DNA from: Acidobacteria bacterium UBA2994
GTDB taxonomy: Bacteria; Acidobacteriota; Vicinamibacteria; Vicinamibacterales; UBA8438
Reading direction: 5' to 3'
Assembly (NCBI GenBank): GCA_002346545.1
Contig: DEAA01000032.1
Span: forward strand, 123,312-177,373
DNA length: 54,062 nt
The notes under the pieces were generated by a model. The model ran no database searches. It saw nothing but the letters and a program-made list of their open reading frames with translations, and was not told where the DNA came from. Within the stretch, counting starts at the first letter, position 1; the number at the start of each line of letters is the position of its first letter. Positions 24,968-33,181 of the stretch are shown here, in pieces. Position numbers and translations under genes: made by a program.

Positions 24968-26037
24968 GACGCTGGTGACGCTGCGGGTAAGGTGGCCGCG
25001 GCCGTCTCGATGACCTGTTGGTAAACCGCTTCGTGCTCCCGTACCATCCGGTCTGGTCCGAACCGCTCGAGCGCGCGCCGCCGGATGCTGGCCCGGTCGA
25101 GGGCGGTAACAGTGGCGAGGGCATCCGCCATCTGGCTGACGCTGTCGCACAGCGCACCGCACTCGGGTTCGATGAGCTCAGCGACCGCGCCGCGGTCGAG
25201 AGCAACGACCGGGGTGCCGCACATCATCGCCTCGGCCAGCACGAGGCCGAAGGGCTCGGCTCTCTGCACTGGATAGACCAACGCCGCAGCGCGTTGGAGG
25301 AGTCCGATTTTAGTGGCCTGGTCGGTTTCTCCCACATAGCGAATCTGCTCACCGTCAACCTGCGGCGCCACGACCTCGTGGTAATAGTCGTTCTCGGCGG
25401 CCGCCAGTAGCAGGGTGCGGTCCGATCGACGCGCCACCTCGATGGCTTCGAGTACCCCCTTGCCTTCGACGAAACGCCCCAGGAACAGGAGGACGTCTTC
25501 TCGGTCTGATCCAGGTGTGAACAGTTGGGGGTCGACCGCATGATGCACGATGCCGGCGACGTTGAGATCGCCGAACAGACTGGCCTGGGTCTCCGAGATC
25601 GCGATGAACGGGGCGTCGGCATACCGCGACCAGAGAGCCACCTCAGCTGCGCTCGGGGCGTGATGCAGCGTCTGTAGGAGCGGAACCCGGCAGAGGCGGG
25701 TGAAGGGCAGCGAGAGCGGTTGGTACTCGGCCTGATAATGGATGATGTCGAAGCTGGTCGCACGCTCGATCGCGGCCGCGAGATTGAAGAGCTCGCACAG
25801 CTCCCAGGGCCAGAGGTCGGTGTCCTGGTGGTAGCCCTCCCGAAACACGACCTCGAGAGAGGCCCGGGTCCGCGAGGTGCCGGTGGCAAATAGGGTGACC
25901 GCGTGCCCCCGGTCGATGAGGCCGTCAGCCAGCATTGCGGTGACCGTCTCGACCGAGCCGGAGAGCTTCGGCGGGATCGACTGCGCCACCGGGCCGACCA
26001 GCGCGATGCGCATTGCGTCAGGTTGCTCCGTACTCAT
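24964..26037 (-). CDS. GT4-type glycosyltransferase paired with PIG-L
   Basis: This is a 357-residue GT-B enzyme. The N-terminus, ALVGPVAQSIPPKLSGSVET, carries the glycine-rich acceptor loop; the donor domain starts with VLLFLGRFVEGKGVLEAIEV, and RAEPFGLVLAEAMMCGTPVV holds the family EX7E motif with both glutamates. CDSVSQMADAL follows near the end. No signal or membrane segments. It overlaps the upstream glycosyltransferase-like gene and the downstream PIG-L gene by 4 nt each. Pairing with a deacetylase resembles MshA-MshB and BshA-BshB, but the operon also has an exporter and a second transferase, which fits a secreted glycoside better. Donor and acceptor are unknown. Confidence 0.9.
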   Translation of the reverse strand: MSTEQPDAMRIALVGPVAQSIPPKLSGSVETVTAMLADGLIDRGHAVTLFATGTSRTRASLEVVFREGYHQDTDLWPWELCELFNLAAAIERATSFDIIHYQAEYQPLSLPFTRLCRVPLLQTLHHAPSAAEVALWSRYADAPFIAISETQASLFGDLNVAGIVHHAVDPQLFTPGSDREDVLLFLGRFVEGKGVLEAIEVARRSDRTLLLAAAENDYYHEVVAPQVDGEQIRYVGETDQATKIGLLQRAAALVYPVQRAEPFGLVLAEAMMCGTPVVALDRGAVAELIEPECGALCDSVSQMADALATVTALDRASIRRRALERFGPDRMVREHEAVYQQVIETAAATLPAASPAS

Positions 26038-27155
26038 GCGAACGCCTGCTCGAGAAACGGTGGTAGGACCCGGTCGGCGGCGAATGTCTCGCGGGCGATC
26101 TCGCGGGCGTGCGCCGCGTGTCGTGGGTAGTCGGTGTCGATCGCCTCGATACCGGCGGTCGCTTCATCCGGAGTGCTGAAGGCCAGCAGGCCCGTACCGG
26201 CTGGCACGTGGTCGCTCCACCCAGTGTCCTGGACCAGGGCGGGGCGACCGGCGGCGAGGTAGCACTCGGTCCGGTCGCTGAACCAGCCCGAGCGGTGGTG
26301 AACATAGGCGTGCTTGGCGACACCGAATTCAGCCCAGGAGCTCTGGATGAACTCCCGATAGGCGTCCGGCGTGCGAGAGACCTCCATGGCCGGTAACGGC
26401 GACCAGCCATGGTCTGCTAGCAGGGGCAGGGGGCCATTGACCGCAAGGGCGAACCGCTTCGGCGCCCGGTCCGGCAGGGTGATGAACTGCACGAACTCGC
26501 GGTCCTTGTTACCGTCGACGTCGGTGAAGCTCTCCGTCCGCCAGGTCATTACGGTGGTGAAGCGTTCTCGCGTGGCCGGTGTGGACGTGCGCCAGTCCTC
26601 GATGGTCACTGGTTGCCAGGTGTGGATCCAGTCAAACTCGCCGGTCGGGACGTCACAGTCGGCGTGGCCGATGTTTGCGCCAAAGGTGAACAGCCGGTCG
26701 AACCGGCGGAAGAAGTCGACATACCAGTCGACACCCTTGGCAATGGCCAGCTGAGTGAAGACGGGATCGGAGTCGATGAAGACCTTCTTCGGAATGCGGA
26801 AATACTCGTCCCGCCAGAACCAGGCGCCTCCCGACAGATTGATAAAGAGGTCGGCACCTTGACAGTAGCGTTGCAGCGCGTCCCGTGACATGCCGTGGTA
26901 GGTGCCATCGTAGTTGACGTAGCACCACCGTTCACCCAGTCCCAGCGGAGTCAATGTGTCTGTGATGTAGCCTGTGCCGTAGCTGGGTTCTTCGGTTAGC
27001 GTGTTTTGCACCGGGTCGTAGGCACACTCGCCCGTATCCTCCACGTAGCAGAGCTCGTGGCCAAGTGCTCGCAGACCCGCCAGATACATACGTGCGCACC
27101 AGGCCACGCCGCCGAAAGGATAGCGCCCTACGATGCCAGCCAGCAGGATCCTCAT
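26034..27155 (-). CDS. Glycosyltransferase-like protein (CgeB-like group)
   Basis: This is 373 residues from ATG 27155, which overlaps the ABC exporter stop by 4 nt. The start ILLAGIVGRYPFGGVAWCAR and the C-terminal HHRSGWFSDRTECYLAAGRP, followed by ALVQDTGWSDHVPAGTGLLA, match a poorly studied glycosyltransferase group in which an acceptor loop and a late donor-site segment are seen but the middle (INLSGGAWFWRDEYFRIPKK, VFIDSDPVFTQLA) is diverged. The YLAAGRPALVQDTG region is the equivalent of the nucleotide-sugar site. It likely adds a sugar to the same product as the GT4 enzyme that follows. The exact family and specificity are uncertain. Confidence 0.78.
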   Translation of the reverse strand: MRILLAGIVGRYPFGGVAWCARMYLAGLRALGHELCYVEDTGECAYDPVQNTLTEEPSYGTGYITDTLTPLGLGERWCYVNYDGTYHGMSRDALQRYCQGADLFINLSGGAWFWRDEYFRIPKKVFIDSDPVFTQLAIAKGVDWYVDFFRRFDRLFTFGANIGHADCDVPTGEFDWIHTWQPVTIEDWRTSTPATRERFTTVMTWRTESFTDVDGNKDREFVQFITLPDRAPKRFALAVNGPLPLLADHGWSPLPAMEVSRTPDAYREFIQSSWAEFGVAKHAYVHHRSGWFSDRTECYLAAGRPALVQDTGWSDHVPAGTGLLAFSTPDEATAGIEAIDTDYPRHAAHAREIARETFAADRVLPPFLEQAFA

Positions 27156-28993
27156 CTGGGCGAAAGATCCTGGAGGAGTTCGTCGACGGTCGAGGTGCTG
27201 GAGACGTCGAGTGAGCGTCCCAGCGAGAGCCTGGCGCACATGGCCCGATACAGCGGCGTCGAGGCCAGCAGCGCCTCGTGAGTACCCTGGGCCAGTATCC
27301 GGCCGTGATGGAGTACCAAGATCCGGTCGGCATCCTGAATAGTGGATAGCCGGTGGGCGATGACCAGCGTCGTCCGACCCCGTCGGAGTAGGCGGAGTGC
27401 GTCGAACACCTCCGCTTCCGAGAGCGCGTCGAGCGACGAGGTGGGCTCGTCCAGAATGAGGATGGGCGCATTCTTCAGCAGCGCCCGTGCGATGCCTATG
27501 CGCTGCCGCTCTCCGCCCGACAGCGACGCGCCCGCTTCGGCGACGTTGGTGGCGTATTTTTCAGGGAAGCGGGCAATGAAGTCGTGCGCGTGGGCGGCAT
27601 TTGCCGCAGCCTGGACGTCTGCATCTGAGGCGTCGAGCCGTCCGTAGCGAATGTTGTCGGCGATCGAGCCGGTGAAGAGCACCGGAGTCTGGGGGACCAG
27701 CGCGATCCGGTCGCGAAGCGAGTCCAGTCGATAAGCGGAGACCGGCCGTCCGTCGAGCAGCACCTGGCCACGAGTAGGTTCGAGCAGCCGAGGTATAAGG
27801 TTGGCGAGCGTCGTCTTGCCGGCGCCTGTTAGCCCGACCAGCGCCACCAGTTCGCCAGGCTGGGCGGCAAAGCTGACGTCTTCGAGCACTGGTCGCTGGC
27901 CGTCATACGAAAAGTCGACCGCGTCGAACCGGATCCGCCCCTCGAGCTGGTCGGCGAGGACAGCGTCGGGTTGGTCCTCCTCCGGGGGCAGTGCCAGCAA
28001 TTCCTGGACTCGTCTGGCGCTGACCACCGCCTGTTGCAGAGAGCCGGTCGTTCGCGCAATCTCGGACACCGGGGCATAGACGGCCGACAGGTAGGCGATG
28101 ACTACGAGGAGGCTCCCCACAGTCAACTGGCCGTTGAGCACATGCAGGCCTCCGACCAGCAGGACGAGGGCGGTGCCCAGCAGAGTGATGGCGGTTACCG
28201 ATAGCGAGAACCGTGATTCCTGCCACGTGAGGCCGAGGCGCGCCCGCATTGTCTTGGCACCGGCGGCCGAAAACCGTTCGAGCTCATGACGCTCGCGGCC
28301 GAAGCTCTTGACCGCAGCGATCGAAGAGAGAACCTCGAACGCGCGCTCGATTAGGGTAGATTCGCCGAGCTTCACAGACTCGGCGCGCTCGCTGATCGGT
28401 CCGGTGTTGCGCCGTAGCGACAGATAGAGGAACGGCAAGACGATGAGAGCCAGCAGCGCCAGCGTCAGGTCGACATAGGCCAGGACGGCGAACATCACCG
28501 CCAGGTTGAGGCCAGCCAAGAGCAGCGGGAAGACGCCACCGATAATGAGGTCGTCCACACAGTAGGCATCGGCGTCCAGGCGATACACGGCGTCGGCGGT
28601 CCGGTGTGTGATGTGGTGGCCGAGAGGCAAGCGCTGCAGGTGCTCCAGCAGCTGCTCCCGTAGGGCGTAGATCACCCGCTGTCCCACCCCAACCTGGAGC
28701 TGGGTGTGGATCACCCGTACCATCTCGCCGCCCAGCTGAATGACGACGCCCGCCACCACCACGGCGACGAGCAGAGCGGTGGCGCTCGAGATCATCGTCC
28801 CGGGAAGGAGCGCGGTCAGCCCGGAGGAGAGCGGGGTCTCGCCGAGGACGCTGTCGACCAGGACCTTCAGTGGCCAGGGAGCGAGCGTGGCCAGGCCTAC
28901 CTCGGTCAGCGCCAGGGCCACGATGGCCGCTGCCCGCCAGCGGTAGGGGCGGAGAAACCCCAGCGTCCAACCGAGTAGCGCCACGCCCTGCAT
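27152..28993 (-). CDS. ABC exporter half-transporter (membrane domain fused to ATPase)
   Basis: This is 613 residues from ATG 28993. It has an N-terminal exporter-type membrane domain of about six helices (residues ~10-300), then one ATPase domain with Walker A GLTGAGKTT, Q-loop region IALVPQTPVLFTGSIADNIR, signature LSGGERQRIGIARALL, Walker B ILILDEPTSSLD and H-loop IAHRLST. Homodimers of such proteins export lipids, glycolipids or peptides. It heads a minus-strand operon of five overlapping genes with two glycosyltransferases, a deacetylase and a methyltransferase, so it probably exports their product. It is divergent from the DUF5916 gene (128 nt), the likely promoter region for both. Confidence 0.93.
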   Translation of the reverse strand: MQGVALLGWTLGFLRPYRWRAAAIVALALTEVGLATLAPWPLKVLVDSVLGETPLSSGLTALLPGTMISSATALLVAVVVAGVVIQLGGEMVRVIHTQLQVGVGQRVIYALREQLLEHLQRLPLGHHITHRTADAVYRLDADAYCVDDLIIGGVFPLLLAGLNLAVMFAVLAYVDLTLALLALIVLPFLYLSLRRNTGPISERAESVKLGESTLIERAFEVLSSIAAVKSFGRERHELERFSAAGAKTMRARLGLTWQESRFSLSVTAITLLGTALVLLVGGLHVLNGQLTVGSLLVVIAYLSAVYAPVSEIARTTGSLQQAVVSARRVQELLALPPEEDQPDAVLADQLEGRIRFDAVDFSYDGQRPVLEDVSFAAQPGELVALVGLTGAGKTTLANLIPRLLEPTRGQVLLDGRPVSAYRLDSLRDRIALVPQTPVLFTGSIADNIRYGRLDASDADVQAAANAAHAHDFIARFPEKYATNVAEAGASLSGGERQRIGIARALLKNAPILILDEPTSSLDALSEAEVFDALRLLRRGRTTLVIAHRLSTIQDADRILVLHHGRILAQGTHEALLASTPLYRAMCARLSLGRSLDVSSTSTVDELLQDLSPR

Positions 28994-29121
28994 CTTATCA
29001 AGGGGGCCTCCCGGTCGCGGCGCTCGTACGGAGTCGCCGCCGCACTTCTGCCACTGTCTTTCGAGGCTGAGGGGATAAGATCCACGGACCCAGATCCACC
29101 GAATCAATTGCCTCTGACCTG

Positions 29122-31740
29122 ATGCGTTCGCTACTTGTCTCGATGCTCGTGCTCGTGCCGCTCTGGGCGCATGCCCAGTTACCCACCAAGCAGGCGCGCG
29201 CCGTACGGGTAGACGACGGAGGTGTGCGGATCGATGGTTCGCTCGACGAGGCGGTGTGGAGGAGGGCGCCGGCGGTGACTGACTTCGTGCAGGCCGAACC
29301 GGATGAGGGAGCTCCTCCGACCGATCGGATGGAGGTTCGCTTTGCCTATGACAATGGGGCGCTCTACGTCGGTGCGCGAATGTTCAGCGCTGCGCCGGTC
29401 CAGGCCCCGCTCAGTCGCCGTGATGACGGTGGTCAGGCAGAGTCGATCCAGATCGAGCTGGACACTTACTTCGACCGCCGTACTGCCTACATGTTCGGCG
29501 TTACTGCGGCAGGGGTGCGGCTGGACCACTACCATCCGCGCGACAGTGAGGGGAACCGGGACCTGGAGTACGACCCGGTGTGGCAAGCGCGTACCGTGCG
29601 GACCGCCGACGGTTGGACCGCTGAGTTGTGGCTGCCGTTTTCGCAGCTTCGATTCAATGAACGCGCGGAGCGCGTGTTCGGACTCAACATCAAGCGGGAC
29701 ATCCCAGCCACCAACGAGGAGGTCTACTGGGCGCTGGTTCGTCGCACCGAGAGTGGATGGGCTTCGCGATTTGGAGAACTCCGGGGTATCGAAGGCGTGG
29801 AGCCTCGAGGCCGGCTGGAGGTGCTGCCCTACGTGGCTGCGTCATCGCGGCTGACTGGTGACCGCGACCACGACAATCCATTCGACGATGGTAAGAACCT
29901 CGGAGGACGGCTGGGTGCGGACGTGAAGGTCGGGCTCGGACCAAATCTGACCCTCGACGTCGCTTTCAATCCCGATTTCGGACAGATCGATGCTGACCCG
30001 GCCGAGGTCAATCTGACTGTGTTCGAGACCATCTTCTCCGAGCGACGGCCCTTCTTCCTCGAGGGGAACGACGTGCTCACGGCTGGTACTGGTAACTACT
30101 ACTACTCGCGCCGTATCGGGGCGCGGCCCTCAGGCGCGGCATCGGGCGACTTCGTCGACCGTCCCGAGACGGCCACCATCCTCGGGGCTGCCAAGCTGAC
30201 GGGACGTCTGGCCTCCGGCACCTCGATCGGGCTGCTGGGGGCGGTGACCGACCAGGAATTCGCGCGGACGTCGACCGACGGTGTGCTCGGAAGTACCATG
30301 GTTGCCCCGCGGTCTGGGTGGGGGGTCGCCCGGGTTATTCAGGAGGTGGGAGATCAGGGCTCGACCGTGGGCGGTCACCTAACGATGCTCCATCGGGGCA
30401 TGGCGCCAGGCGATCCCCTGGCGGCGGTTTTGAGTCGGAACGCGATCACGGCAGGTGCTGATACCCGGATCCGGTTCTTGGACCAGGGCTACGAGGCGTC
30501 GTTCAACGTCGGCATTACTCACATCGACGGCGAGCCGGATGCGATTACCGGTTTCCAGCGCCGGAATTCCCATTTGTTTCAGCGGATCGATTGGGAGGAC
30601 AGCCCGTTCGATCCTGATCGCCGGGCGCTCGACGGGGCTCAGGTGACGGGGCGGATTAGCAAGCTGTCTGGGCGCCACTGGATCTGGAATGCGAGCTTCA
30701 TGATCGAGTCGCCCGAGTTTGAGCCCAGCGACTTCGGGCGGCTGAACTTTGCCGGCGACTATACCTGGCGTGCACAGCTGACCTATCGTGAGACGGTGCC
30801 CGGGCGCTGGTTTCGAGCGTACTCGTTTGGGCCCAATCTCACCCATTACTCCTACTTCGACCGGACCCTGGGCAATCGCTATAACGTCGGGGCGAACGCG
30901 AACGTGACGTTCCTTAACTTCTGGTCCACGAGCGTCAGCGCGACGCGTTATCTGCGGGGACTCGATGCGCAGCTGACCCGCGGTGGTCCGGTGATGGGGG
31001 TTCCGCTCGGGTGGGGCGTGAACTGGTCGTTGCGGAACCGCGCCGGGTCGCAGACCCGGTTCAGTACCCGAGCCCGCTATCAGTCCAACGAGCTTGGCGA
31101 CTACACCTGGCGGATCGGTGCCGGACTGTCGGTGCGCCCGTCGCCGTCGTTGGAGTTGTCGGTAGAGCCGGACTATCGGAGCGAGCGGGGGACGCGAGCC
31201 ACCTTCAGCGGGCCGATCAATCGGCAGTATCTAACAACGTTGGCCGGCGGCCGCCCGGGAACGTTCGGTCGCCGCTATGTGTTTGGGTTCCCGGACCGGA
31301 CGACACTGGCGATGCAGTTCCGGGTGAGCTATACCTTCAAGCCGGACATGACGCTGGACGTCTACGCGGAGCCGTTCGCCGCCAGTGGCCGCTATCTCCG
31401 TTACGGCGAAACGCACTTGCCCGGAGAGCGCGATCTGCGGATCTACGGCGAGCAGGGCAGCACCATCGTTCGCCAGGAAGACGGGACCTACAGTGTGACC
31501 GACGGGGGCGACACCTTCGTGCTGCCGAACCGCGACTTCAACATCCGATCCTTCCGGAGCAACGTTGTGTTGCGCTGGGAGTGGCGGCCAGGGAGTACGC
31601 TGTTCGTGGTTTGGCAGCAGAACCGGGATAGCTTCGAGTCGCAGGGGAGCCACGTAGGATTCGGCGACCTCTTCGAGTCGTTGTCGGCCATCGGCGACAA
31701 CATTCTTGCCGTGAAGACGACGATCTGGACGTCCAGGTAG
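29122..31740 (+). CDS. DUF5916 outer-membrane-like protein with CBM9-type N-terminal domain
   Basis: This is an 872-residue protein with a signal peptide (LLVSMLVLVPLWAHAQ). Residues ~25-210 are a carbohydrate-binding-module-9-like sandwich (RIDGSLDEAVWRRAPAV, VRFAYDNGALYVGARM, WTAELWLPFSQLRF). The remainder is the DUF5916 region, with NLTLDVAFNPDFGQIDADP, FFLEGNDVL and many alternating aromatic strands (YYYSRRIGARP, FRVSYTFKPDMTLDVYAEPF) ending in a strand-like tail, which suggests a beta-barrel in the outer membrane. The family is common in Bacteroidota and Acidobacteriota, is often near proteases or transporters, and has no settled function. It stands alone here, divergent from the exporter operon. 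Confidence 0.88.
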   Translation: MRSLLVSMLVLVPLWAHAQLPTKQARAVRVDDGGVRIDGSLDEAVWRRAPAVTDFVQAEPDEGAPPTDRMEVRFAYDNGALYVGARMFSAAPVQAPLSRRDDGGQAESIQIELDTYFDRRTAYMFGVTAAGVRLDHYHPRDSEGNRDLEYDPVWQARTVRTADGWTAELWLPFSQLRFNERAERVFGLNIKRDIPATNEEVYWALVRRTESGWASRFGELRGIEGVEPRGRLEVLPYVAASSRLTGDRDHDNPFDDGKNLGGRLGADVKVGLGPNLTLDVAFNPDFGQIDADPAEVNLTVFETIFSERRPFFLEGNDVLTAGTGNYYYSRRIGARPSGAASGDFVDRPETATILGAAKLTGRLASGTSIGLLGAVTDQEFARTSTDGVLGSTMVAPRSGWGVARVIQEVGDQGSTVGGHLTMLHRGMAPGDPLAAVLSRNAITAGADTRIRFLDQGYEASFNVGITHIDGEPDAITGFQRRNSHLFQRIDWEDSPFDPDRRALDGAQVTGRISKLSGRHWIWNASFMIESPEFEPSDFGRLNFAGDYTWRAQLTYRETVPGRWFRAYSFGPNLTHYSYFDRTLGNRYNVGANANVTFLNFWSTSVSATRYLRGLDAQLTRGGPVMGVPLGWGVNWSLRNRAGSQTRFSTRARYQSNELGDYTWRIGAGLSVRPSPSLELSVEPDYRSERGTRATFSGPINRQYLTTLAGGRPGTFGRRYVFGFPDRTTLAMQFRVSYTFKPDMTLDVYAEPFAASGRYLRYGETHLPGERDLRIYGEQGSTIVRQEDGTYSVTDGGDTFVLPNRDFNIRSFRSNVVLRWEWRPGSTLFVVWQQNRDSFESQGSHVGFGDLFESLSAIGDNILAVKTTIWTSR

Positions 31741-32055
31741 CTACTGGATACCGCCTTTGGGGACGTAGCGGTCGTCGGCAAAGGCCCCCAGGACTTCGCC
31801 GATCAGGGGGTGAGCGATGGGACCGGCGTCCCGGGCGGCTGTCAGATGCCGCTCGGCCACGTAGGTAGTGTGATCGCCATGATCGACCAGCACGTGATAC
31901 CAAGGCTGATCCTTCGGGGGACGGGAGCGGGCGACCTCGTCATACCACTCATCGGTGCCCTGGAAGGTGGCGTCGACGTCGTAGATGACGCCCCGATAGT
32001 CGAATTTCTCATGGTGTACCACCTGTCCCACGAAGAACCGCACTGTCTGCTCCAT
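31741..32055 (-). CDS. hspQ: HspQ / hemimethylated-DNA-binding (YccV) protein
   Basis: This is a 104-residue protein with the complete HspQ signature: FVGQVVHHEKFDYRGVIYDV at the start, then WYDEVARSRPPKDQPWYHVL and LVDHGDHTTYVAERHL. In E. coli HspQ affects degradation by Lon and binds hemimethylated DNA. The gene abuts the stop of the DUF5916 gene (31740/31741) convergently with no spacer. The upstream 323-nt gap contains its promoter region, but no motif stands out. Function is transferred from the family. Confidence 0.92.
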   Translation of the reverse strand: MEQTVRFFVGQVVHHEKFDYRGVIYDVDATFQGTDEWYDEVARSRPPKDQPWYHVLVDHGDHTTYVAERHLTAARDAGPIAHPLIGEVLGAFADDRYVPKGGIQ

Positions 32056-32378
32056 GGCACCGGATTCTACACCTGAGCTGCACTCCGGCCGATTCGCGTT
32101 CCACCTTGGGGAAGGGGAGGCGCGTCAAGAAGCACACGCCCGGCCGGCTCGATGAAACTAGCTTGACGCGACGACACATTCTGCAATGGACTATGAGTTC
32201 GATGCTGGGCTCAACCGGAACGCCAACCCAGAGCTTGTTGACCCGACTGAGCTAGCCCGATCGGAGACTGTTCATCGGGTGCGCGGCCACAAGCCAGCGG
32301 CCGGCCTGGTTTGAAGGTGGGATTCAGGCTGTCTGACGCTTCGTGAAGCAGTTCTTCGAGCGCGCGATGGCTGTCTGA
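32056..32378. other. Gene-poor stretch between hspQ and the bacilliredoxin gene
   Basis: In these 323 nt the only coding candidate is a 42-codon frame from ATG 32186 to TGA 32312-32314 (MDYEFDAGLNRNANPELVD start) with no recognisable relatives or strong ribosome binding site, probably not a gene. An inverted repeat lies at 32121-32170. I see no tRNA, terminator or clear promoter. Confidence 0.5.
32121..32170. repeat. 9-bp inverted repeat with 32-nt spacer
   Basis: CGCGTCAAG (32121-32129) and CTTGACGCG (32162-32170) are perfect inverted copies. They lie 66 nt or more upstream of the hspQ start codon. The long spacer makes a protein-binding site pair as likely as a hairpin. No function is shown. 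Confidence 0.4.
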
Positions 32379-32759
32379 TCAGGCCTGGATTTGACGGACG
32401 AGGACGTCAGCCGAGACATCGTTGTGGGAGCCGTCCCAGACGACCTCGCCGTTTCTGATGACGAAGGCTTGCGGAGACTGGTGCTGGATGCCCAAGCGGT
32501 CGGCCACCTGATTCGAGAGCGCCCGTTCCTCGATCACCTTCAACACGTAGACCGGCCATTCGGGGTGATCGGCCGCGAAGTTCCGGACCTCGCGGAAGCT
32601 CCAACTCGAGACGACGCAGCGAGTGCTGTGCTTGTAGAGGATGGCCCGCTCGCTGGCCAGGACCGTGTCCAGTGTCTCCTGATCTTCAATCTCGGGCAGG
32701 TAGGCCCTGGCGGGAGGCGTGTCCGGAGACGCGGTTTTTTCTCGGCGACGAAAGAACAT
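32379..32759 (-). CDS. ytxJ: Monothiol bacilliredoxin (YtxJ/BrxC family)
   Basis: This is a 126-residue protein with a thioredoxin fold. The active site is YKHSTRCVVSSWSFREV with Cys48, matching the monothiol bacilliredoxin pattern where a single Cys is followed by Ser three residues later; the usual Pro after Cys is Val here. The later HQSPQAFVIRNGEVVWDGSH contains the cis-Pro loop and ends with a HxD-like segment typical of the family. The role would be removal of a low-molecular-weight thiol (bacillithiol in Firmicutes) from oxidised proteins. It suggests the organism may make bacillithiol, but no Bsh gene is certain in the window. It is divergent from the DUF423 gene (26 nt). Confidence 0.88.
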   Translation of the reverse strand: MFFRRREKTASPDTPPARAYLPEIEDQETLDTVLASERAILYKHSTRCVVSSWSFREVRNFAADHPEWPVYVLKVIEERALSNQVADRLGIQHQSPQAFVIRNGEVVWDGSHNDVSADVLVRQIQA

Positions 32760-32785
32760 CTTCTGTATAGGTATTATAAGGGGTC

Positions 32786-33160
32786 ATGGTAGCTGGTTGG
32801 TTCGCGACAGGGGCGTTACTGTGTGGGTTGGGCGTGATCCTTGGGGCGTTTGGGGCCCATGGGCTGCAGAGCAGGCTGAGCGCCGACATGCTGGCAACCT
32901 ACGAGATCGGCGTGCGCTACCACATCAGCCACGCCCTGGGCCTGCTGGCCGTGGCCTGGGCTGCCTCTCGCTGGCCGGGTGCCTCGACCACGGCGGCCGG
33001 CTATCTCTTCGTCGCCGGCATCCTCATTTTTTCCGGCAGTCTCTACGTCCTGGCCATCACCGGCATCCGCTGGCTTGGCGCTATCACGCCGATCGGCGGG
33101 GTGTGCTTCATCGCCGGCTGGGTAGCGCTGGCGGTGGGGGCTTTGAGGGCCGGCGGGTAG
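32786..33160 (+). CDS. DUF423 small membrane protein
   Basis: This is 124 residues from ATG 32786 with four hydrophobic segments. The family signature is present at the N-terminus: GLGVILGAFGAHGL followed by ATYEIGVRYHISHALGLL, and FSGSLYVLAITGIRWLGAIT, then PIGGVCFIAGW. This matches the YgdD/DUF423 family (about 125-130 residues), whose biochemical role is unknown. It is a single gene, facing the dienelactone hydrolase gene, which ends 21 nt away on the opposite strand. Confidence 0.93.
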   Translation: MVAGWFATGALLCGLGVILGAFGAHGLQSRLSADMLATYEIGVRYHISHALGLLAVAWAASRWPGASTTAAGYLFVAGILIFSGSLYVLAITGIRWLGAITPIGGVCFIAGWVALAVGALRAGG

Positions 33161-33181
33161 GCATCGGCCTCCGGCCGGCGC

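Noticed and set aside
32186..32314. A 42-codon frame in the gap upstream of hspQ
   Set aside because: It has no strong ribosome binding site and no relatives known to me. It is noted in the gap entry but not called as a gene.
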